DNA of 64,000 bases, taken from positions 13,643,275 to 13,707,274 of the forward strand of contig CM028921.1 in assembly GCA_016801845.1 (NCBI GenBank), in the 5' to 3' direction. The notes under the pieces were generated by a model, which worked only from the letters and a program-made list of their open reading frames with translations, ran no database searches and was not told where the DNA came from. Shown here piece by piece: positions 40,201 through 48,500 of the stretch (within the stretch, counting starts at the first letter, position 1; each line of letters begins with the position of its first letter). A program made the position numbers and the translations under genes. This DNA comes from Polydactylus sextarius (Eukaryota > Chordata > Actinopteri > Polynemidae).

Positions 40201-41589
40201 CAATTTACATTTTTAAAAACATTTTAAAGGTGCAGCAGACAGCAGTTGCAGAGCTAGTTAAATGCTAGCATGTAGAGGAACATTTTAAGCTTTGTTTTAA
40301 AGGTATCTCGTGAGCTGGCTTGCCTGATATATATGGGAAATGTGTTCCACAGTCTAGGGGCATAATTAACAAAGGCTGCATCCCCGATCTTCTTGTGGCT
40401 GTTGTTGAGAACCTCCAATAAAGCAGCAGCAGATAATCTCAGTGCTCTAGAGGGCACATAGCTGACAAGGGATTTGGTGATTTCGTTTGTTCCTTGTCCA
40501 TTCAGAGTTTTGTATGTCAGGAGGAGCACCTTGACATCTATTCTAAATGTTATAGGAAGCCAGTGCAAAGCGAATAAAAACTGAACTAATGTGTTTTCTT
40601 CTCTTGGTTGTGGTTAATAGCTGAGCTGCAGAGTTTTGGATGAGCTGAAGTCTGTCAGTGGCTTTTTTTGGAAGGCCAGTAAAAAGTGCATTGCAGTAAT
40701 CTAGTCTGCCTGAGATGAAGGCTATGCTTTAGCTATGTTTCTGAGGTGATAAAATTGTGTTTTTGTTACCTTGGTGATGTTTAAACGAAAGCTGAGATCT
40801 GGACCTAAAATGACACCAAGAGGTCACACTTGTGGCCTCAGGTTTAATCCACTGAGTTAACTTCCCCAGATTATTGAGCAGCGATTGTCTTTTTGTTTTA
40901 AATGGACAAGGAGGATCAGTTTTATCCTCATTTGATTTCAGGAAATTATTGCTCATCCATTCGTTTATTGCTAATAGACGATTGGTGCAGGAATCAATCA
41001 CAGCATCCTATTCTGCAGATATGTACAGTTGAGTATCATCGGCATAGCTATGGAAACATACATTGTGTTCTCAGATGATGTCACCAAGCGGTAGTATGTA
41101 TAGTGAGAATAATAACAGGCCAAGGCAGCTCCCTTGTGGAACCCCATAGCGACTCTCATATTTCCCAGATACATGATCTCCAAGGCGGACATAAAACGTT
41201 CTCCCTTTGATGTTTGTTTTGAACCAGTTTAAGACAGTCAGAAAGACCAAACCATTTTTCGAGACGACTGATTAGGATATTGTGGTCAATCGTGTTAAAT
41301 GCTGCACTGGGATCTAAAAGGATAAGAACTGACACTTAATTTGAGTCTGAGATTACTGGTTTTCTTGGTTAGGGCAGTTTCAGTGCTGTGTTTTGTTCTG
41401 AAACTAGACTGAAACTCCTCCAGGTTTTCTTTTAGGAAGCAATTATTTGGGCTGAGACAATATTTTCATCTAATCTGCTAATGAACGGAAGGTTGGATAT
41501 GGGCTTGTAGTTACTCAGCACGTTGCTATCTAAGTTGGGTTTCTTTAATAGTGGTTTTACAACAGCTGTTTTGAAGGCATCTAGGAAGA
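40201..41589 (-). mobile_element. L2-family LINE, copy B (3' part, degenerate)
   Basis: This copy is nearly identical to copy A over its shared parts, but keeps about 100 bp that A lost (around 40,560-40,740). The C-terminal frame at 40,254-40,568 (minus) begins HWLPITFRIDVKVLLLTYKT and ends with the WNTFPIYIRQASS-type tail typical of L2. The YADD box lies on the minus strand near 41,015-41,050. It lacks the 5' half and carries frameshifts. Confidence 0.8.
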
Positions 41590-42275
<686 letters not shown>

Positions 42276-43298
42276 CAATTTTTTGTTGCTTTAAATACAC
42301 TTGAAATATCATGAGTCCATAAACTATAGACATAAGATTTTAGAGACTAATAATGAATGGACAACAGCAACATCAAAGTAGATAAGAGTGGATGGATCTT
42401 TAATTTACAAACAATAGAGGCTGATACATGTTTTTTAAATAAGTAATTATTAATATAATTAATTAATAATTTTTTCCTGTTTCCCTTCTCACAGAGACAA
42501 ATTGCTCCAACTTAAATAATAGTAAAAATATGTTTATATGTTAAAACATATGCATGTAAACATTTCTAGCATACTAACACAAGAATTGTTTTTAGATTTT
42601 GAACTGTAATACGGAGTGTGATTTATACTTTAGCGTTACAGTTTTGGAGGAAGGTATTACCTTGTTGAGTGGTTATAATTGATGATAAATAAACAAATTT
42701 AATTGAAATAGGTTCTTTTTTTCCTCGTCAACTTATACACATCATGCAGCGGTTTGCACACGCTCACACACACACACACACACACGTGCGCAGCCATACG
42801 CAGACATACATAGACTCACTATCAACATACATTTGCTCCTTTTAACAACTGGATTTAAAGTCATAGTTGGGAGTATTTTGAAACCAAAGTCTATTTCACC
42901 CTGAATATGAGTTGAACACCCCCTCAAAAGCTAGATTACGTTGGTCAAAACAAATTTGACTGTGTTTTGTGCTCACAGCCAAATGGCTAAGTATGAATGT
43001 GCTAGGGGCCACCAGTTAAACATAACCAAATTACCATTTTTTAACCACTAATGAAGCTGAAAATAGCACTACACTTTGGTAGTAGCATGAACAGGGTTCC
43101 TATACATAAACCGATGTACCTTGTTTTCATACGTACTGGCATTAAAGGGTGTTCCAGATCAGCAGATTCATCATTTTCCTCGCTCTTGACAGACACATCA
43201 GTCTGTTGTTCAGGAAAACTGTTGCAATGTCACTGAAATTCGTGTTTCTTATTTTTCTAAACATACAATTCTTGTGTTTGTGTATTTTATCTTTTAGG
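42276..43298 (+). other. Spacer/putative 5' intron of the SecA-like gene, ending in a strong acceptor
   Basis: AT-rich noncoding sequence. It holds a (CA)n at 42,766-42,785. It ends with a T-rich tract and TCTTTTAG, with the acceptor AG at 43,297-43,298, just 51 bp before the ATG of the SecA-like gene. The upstream exon is not identified with certainty. Confidence 0.5.
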
Positions 43299-43349
43299 AA
43301 AACACATTTAAACATCACTACTGTACTAAAGCTGAACAATTAAGCGAAA
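43299..43349 (+). promoter_or_regulatory. 5' UTR part of the SecA-like gene's coding exon
   Basis: Short leader between the acceptor at 43,298 and the ATG at 43,350. The start context GCGAAAATGG has A at -3 and G at +4, a strong vertebrate initiation context. Confidence 0.5.
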
Positions 43350-43742
43350 ATGGGTAACGCTCCATCAGAGTGTCACATGGGCGACCGTCCTGAGATGCTG
43401 TAAGTGCAATAAAGTCCTGCCTCCATGCACATCATTCTCAGATTTTTACAAAAACACCATTCATGGACGGTACGTCTATGTTTTCAATGGAGGAGAATAC
43501 TACAGACCAGTTGGCTATGATAATGCCTACGAGAGTGTAAGGATTGTTTTTATCAACCAATCAGAGATCAGGAAAAGAGGAGAGAGGAGGAGAGAAGGAG
43601 AGAGAGAGAGAGGAGAGGAGAGAGAGAGGAGAGAGGGAGAGAGAGAGGAGGAGAGAGGAGAGAGAGAGAGGAGAGAGAGAGAGAAGAGAAGACAACTGAA
43701 TGAAAGACTTGAAGAATCCCAGCAAAAAAGCTCAAGAGCAGC
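43350..43742 (+). pseudogene. N-terminal piece of the SecA-like gene: possible myristoylated start, Cys cluster, charged GA-encoded stretch
   Basis: The ATG at 43,350 opens a 17-codon frame, MGNAPSECHMGDRPEML, then a stop. The MG-N start is a typical N-myristoylation signal. One frame over (+1, switching near 43,396-43,400) the sequence continues as CKCNKVLPPCTSFSDFY and then YVYVFNGGEYYRPVGY. Both read like genuine protein, with a small Cys cluster (CxC...C) that might bind metal. The frame then runs through a (GA)n tract (Arg/Glu-rich), ends RRQLNERLEESQQK, and hits a stop at 43,744. Another +1 change at an A6 run (43,724-43,729) reaches the next piece. Either these are sequence errors, or the 5' end of the gene is decaying. 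I recognise no named domain. Confidence 0.45.
43564..43690. repeat. (GA)n-rich microsatellite within coding sequence
   Basis: Imperfect AGAGAG/GAGAGG tract. On the plus strand one frame reads as Arg/Glu-rich protein continuous with coding sequence on both sides; the opposite strand gives a spurious Leu/Ser-rich ORF. Confidence 0.85.
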
Positions 43743-44280
43743 ATGACAGTAAACTGAGCAGTGACATTTCAGAGGAACAAAAGTCCAAGCAACATGTTCT
43801 GACAAGTCATCTGAATGAGTTTGACGCAAACTCTGAATCAGACCGTGATGAGCTTCTAAAAATCCTCTCGACAAAATGCAGTATCCCATTACCAAACCTC
43901 AGTCTCGTTCAGCTGACCACTGATCAGCTGGGGAGCATCCTGGCAGCCCTGGATGAACTCCTGTTTGATGAATGGATCAGTGCTCCTCCATCCCTTAGCA
44001 CTCTGCAGCATGCACAAGTCTTCATCACAGAGCTGTGTGCCCTGTCTCTGGAGACATCTGAGGGACTTTCCTGCAAGGCATCTGTAACCATATGCAGTCA
44101 CTGGTGGAGTCCATCAGCCAATCAGCATCTGATGTTTCTGAGAGTTTCTTGTTCACTCAAGCCCTGCACCTGACCCTGATGCACTTCTTCAATGACCATG
44201 ACAGTTGTGACAGTGATGCAGCTCTCATAGCAAAACAATGGGCTGAGGGGACCTTTCCACCAACGACCTCTTTATTATAG
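43700..44280 (+). pseudogene. Helical N-terminal region of the SecA-like protein (two frames)
   Basis: The first frame (43,700-44,173) is good coding sequence up to about 44,062 (for example LLKILSTKCSIPLPNLSLVQ). The second frame continues from 44,062 (GTFLQGICNHMQSLVESISQ) to about 44,247, then ends at the stop at 44,278-44,280. The switch at 44,060-44,065 needs one extra G in a GGG run. The switch at 44,245-44,251 needs one extra G in a GGGG run to enter the next piece. Predicted content is mostly alpha-helical and acidic, without a family I recognise. Its position suggests an accessory domain N-terminal to the duplicated motor. Confidence 0.5.
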
Positions 44281-45590
44281 AATTCCTCAGCACCCTCATA
44301 TCTTCACTACAGAATGTGATCGATACAGCTTCTGTCTTCATTTTAAAGATGGAAATCCAGTCCTTCAAGTTTCTTCTGTTCACACTCACACATCTAAATG
44401 GAAAAGAAAGCCACTCAGAACCTACTGAAATGCTCCTCAGGATTGTGAAAACAAACCAATGGACACCACTGGAAACAATGACTCTGCTCAAAGTGCTGTC
44501 ACAGAAATATACAGAAGATACTTCAATCACTGAAGTGCTCACATTGGTACAAGTGTATGACATCTCACCAGAGTGGACAGATGACTCTGGAAACTCTCTC
44601 ATCCAGGCTCTAGACCTCATGGGACCTGAAATATTCAAACTTGATTTACAAAAGATTCTCAGAAAACAGGATGAGAGCAATCTAGATTCATCTTTAGCAG
44701 AATTAAAAACCTTCAGGGATTTAGAGGATTCTGTCATTGACATGATAAAGAACATTACCACTGGCGTCCTACAATATTCTGAAATTGTCCCAAAAGATGA
44801 ACCATTTCTGAAAGATTCCCTGAAATTGGAAAACCTGACTGCAGATGAAATCCAGAACTGTTTGTCTCAGATCTGCAAAGCAGTTTTTGACACAAAAGGT
44901 TGGTGGCCCACAGTGAAACAAATGCTGAGGTGGTGTGCACTGGTGCTGACTGAGAGGACTGTTGCACTTGGACTGGTTGGTGTGGAAGACGATCCATGTG
45001 TCACAGCCATGTTTGCAGCCACACAAGTCTGTATGGGAAATAAACTGGACATAGTGACAAGCTCTGATGAGCAAACTAAAGAGTGGTCTGACTTTTACAA
45101 GCATCTTGGCATTTCTCTCAACACAAACCTGAAGACAGCTAACACGTCACAGAGGGATGTCTATGAAGCAGACATTGTATATGGTACCATGGACAACTTT
45201 GTTTCTGATTACATCCAATATGGCTTAGAGGTAATGGAAACAGGGAACCCTCACCTTAAACGAGGATTTATCATTGAAGAGAGAAGTTTCAGTGCCTCCT
45301 ATGACCTAGATCTCTCAAGGCTCAAAGGAAATGATGCCCTGGTGTTTGCTGCAGAAAGTCTGCAAAGCCTCATGGGTAAAATTCACAGTGAAGATATGGA
45401 ACAGAGACATAAGTTCATTAGGGCTCTTTTTCAGGTGCTCCATGCTAACCTGAACAAACACACAGATGCTGACAGTAAAATCATAACCATCTCACAAAAA
45501 TGTGGAAAAGAACTATCTTCTACTGAGGCCTACATTGTCACCACTCTTGAAAAGCTCCTGAAGGAATTTACCAAAGAAACAAAAAAGTAA
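44247..45590 (+). CDS. Degenerate tandem copy of the SecA-like motor N-terminal half
   Basis: The frame is open from 44,247 (first ATG 44,316) to a TAA at 45,588-45,590. It aligns along its length with the first 340 or so residues of the next ORF. Matching pairs include WTPLETMTLLKVL with WSPVEALNLLEVL, WWPTVKQMLRWCALVL with WWPRATQMISWSLLAL, EWSDFYKHLGIS with EWSDFYKHFGIT, and ADIVYGTMDNFVSDYI with KDVVYGTIEAFAADHL. The ATPase signature is lost: the Walker A GTGEGKS is replaced by GVEDDPC, and the Walker B DEVD by EERS. This half therefore cannot hydrolyse ATP in the SecA way and would be a regulatory or scaffold pseudo-motor, if translated at all. The stop is followed after a one-base shift, in an A-rich run, by the frame of the true motor. 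Confidence 0.65.
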   Translation, partial: GDLSTNDLFIIEFLSTLISSLQNVIDTASVFILKMEIQSFKFLLFTLTHLNGKESHSEPTEMLLRIVKTNQWTPLETMTLLKVLSQKYTEDTSITEVLTLVQVYDISPEWTDDSGNSLIQALDLMGPEIFKLDLQKILRKQDESNLDSSLAELKTFRDLEDSVIDMIKNITTGVLQYSEIVPKDEPFLKDSLKLENLTADEIQNCLSQICKAVFDTKGWWPTVKQMLRWCALVLTERTVALGLVGVEDDPCVTAMFAATQVCMGNKLDIVTSSDEQTKEWSDFYKHLGISLNTNLKTANTSQRDVYEADIVYGTMDNFVSDYIQYGLEVMETGNPHLKRGFIIEERSFSASYDLDLSRLKGNDALVFAAESLQSLMGKIHSEDMEQRHKFIRALFQVLHANLNKHTDADSKIITISQKCGKELSSTEAYIVTTLEKLLKEFTKETKK

Positions 45591-48500
45591 AAAAAACAGT
45601 TCATGTCTTTTGGATAAATTGTGTCTGGACAGTTTATTTGCATGTTTGGTGCAAAACTCAAAAGAACAAACCAAAGAACTCTTCCAGATGTTGTCAGGAC
45701 TTGTAGCACAACAATTGTGGTCACCAGTTGAAGCTTTAAATCTTCTTGAAGTATTAACTGACCACCATCACGATGAATCCATCATGAAGATTTTACATCT
45801 CATGGAAACATATCAGGTGTCGTCTCAGTGGGTGACTGAGGAGGATCAGTCACTCCTTGACCTCTTGTGCTCATCTGAGACTGAGAATCTGATCTGTCGT
45901 TTAAAAAGCAGCTTCACAGATGAGAAAGAAAAGAGCCTTGAGCATCTGTTTGATGAATTACGGCAGATGAAGAACATTGATGACCAAACACTGGACAAAT
46001 CTTACTCTATAGTAAAGGCTGTTCAGGACCTGATTAAATCTGACAAAATCAAAAGCCACTCAGATATAAACAAAGCAAGGAGTCTGAGTCAAAGGACAGA
46101 CACAGAAGCCCTTCAGGAGATCCTGGCAGTCTTGTGCAATGCTGTACACATGCTCAACGCCAAAGGAAAGTGGTGGCCCAGAGCCACTCAAATGATAAGC
46201 TGGAGTCTTTTGGCCTTGTCTGACACTGGAAAGCTCTTAGAGATGGGAACTGGAGAAGGGAAATCTTGCGTCATAGCAATGTTTGCAGCGTTACATGCAC
46301 TTCGAGGTGAAAAAGTAGATGTGGTGTCAAGCTCTTCTGTACTGTGTCAAAGAGACGCAGAAGAGTGGTCTGACTTTTACAAACACTTTGGCATCACAGT
46401 TGACACAAACACAAATAAAACCGAAGATAAACATAGAAAGAAATGCTACCAGAAGGATGTGGTCTATGGAACAATCGAGGCCTTTGCTGCAGATCATCTT
46501 CGCCAGATATTTGACATGAAGGATGTGAGGAGTGATCGCAGTTATCAGTGTATCATTATTGATGAAGTGGACTCACTACTGCTGGATCAAGGAGTGCAGC
46601 TGACCTACCTCTCCAGTCCCATGGTCTCCATGCAGCACCTGAACATTGTTCTGGCCATGATCTGGAGTCATGTGTGTCAATATGGCTTCCTGTCAACAGG
46701 ACACCAGACATTCGTACAGGGTCCCCCAGCTGCGTTCTTCAAAGCTGTGAATGATTCAATTGATGTAGATGAAATTACTGGCCCTGAGGATATTTTACGC
46801 ATTGCTGAAGAGTCAAAGATTGTCCCTGAAGGATTTACAGAGGACATCTTCAAAAGTGAAAAAGATGAACTTCTCAGGAAACTGAAAACTGTGAGTCAAG
46901 ATGCAATGATAGATTTCTTTCAAGAAATAGAGCAATATGTCCCCTATAGTTTCACTGCCTACACTTTAGACGACAATGGATTGCTCCATCTTAGAAAGAC
47001 CAGTGAGTACAACAATCAGGATGTTCAGGACCTTGCATTTCTTGTTTTGGATGATGGTTTGTGTTGTCCTCTCTACCACTCCCAAGAAATACTTGTCAAA
47101 CCTATTGTTGAATTCATCACTGGGAAAATTCAGTACACCCCATGCACAAATAACACAGAAAAAATCAGCATACCTGGATTCCTGAAAAGTATGATAGAGA
47201 AGAAATTGCCAGTGTGGATTCAGAATGCCTTTCTGGCAATAAGACTGAAGCAAGGACGGGAGTATGTTGTAGAAAACAACAGCATCTGTCCAGTGGACTT
47301 TAAATCCACTGGTATTGTAGAACTGAGTAAGAAATGGGGTGATGGTCTGCAGCAGTTCATTGAGATCAAACACCAAACCAAACTGAGCACAATGTCAACA
47401 GTGACCAACTACATCTCTAATATTTCCTTTTTTCAAAAATACCAAGGGAATATATATGGAACTACAGGGACACTTGGTAGCGAGACAGACATGTTGTTTC
47501 TGCAGAAACTTTATCCAAATCTCTCAACATGCAAGATGCCAACTTTCAACCGAAAGAAATTATTTGAGGTCAAAGGCACTGTAAAGACTTCAACTCGTGA
47601 GTGGAAATCAGAAATTAAAGATGTGGTCAGGGCTCAAATTTCTCCAAATTCATACAGAGGGGGAAGAGCAGCCTTGGTGATCTGTGAAACCATCAACAAG
47701 GCCAATGAGCTACATGAGGAGCTGAAAAGCATCGTCCCAGGTCAAATCATTCTCTACATTCGTAGTGACAAAGACAGTTTGAGCAAAATAAGTGAGACCC
47801 TGCATCCTGGTGATGTCATTGTTGCCACAAATCTTGCTGGGCGTGGCACCGACATTAAAGTCTCAAAGGAGGTGAACAATAATGGGGGATTATTTGTAAT
47901 CCTCTCATTTCTTTCTGACAACACAAGAGTGGAACTCCAAGCCTTTGGTCGAACTGCTCGTAAAGGTAAACCTGGATCTGCACAGATAATCATGACCACA
48001 GATCACCTGCAGGAATCCTTCAGGACAGTCTCTTCTCTGGACGAGGCAAAGAAAACAAGGGACAGACTTGCAGCAGAAAGGATAAATGACATGATGAATG
48101 ATGTCTCTGAGATGAACCTGCGAGAGGATCTGTTTGCAGAGTACTGTGTGACCCTTCAGGATATTTACAGGAACACAGATAAAGATGAACAAAGGGCTGT
48201 TGTTGCCACCATGAATGAGTTTTGGGGGATTTGGTTGCAAATTAAAACAGATGAAATTGAACAATTGAAGAGAGATGAATTGCAAAAGACCTTGAAAGCT
48301 GATTTATCTCTGGCAAAAAGTCAGTCTCAAAATCAGACTTCACCATGTTCAAGCATTTACCACTACATCAGCTTTGGAAATATTGCACTAGATGAGAAAC
48401 AATGGGATCTCAGCATGAGACTGTTTGAGAAAGCTATGGATCAAGATGAAACATGGGCTGCTGTTGCTTTTTACAGTCATGCATACTGCACTATAAAGCA

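Noticed and set aside
43400..43441. GTAAGT to CTCAG as a short intron inside the N-terminal piece
   Set aside because: It would be 42 bp, below the usual vertebrate minimum, and the spanned sequence itself reads as protein-like in frame +1.
43527..43895. 122-codon minus-strand ORF rich in Leu and Ser
   Set aside because: Antisense of the GA repeat and of the SecA-like coding strand; no independent coding signal.
45576..45600. A AAA AAG heptamer in frame before the TAA, as a -1 programmed frameshift site
   Set aside because: A -1 shift leads to the wrong frame. The motor frame is +1, and the -1 frame shows no homology.
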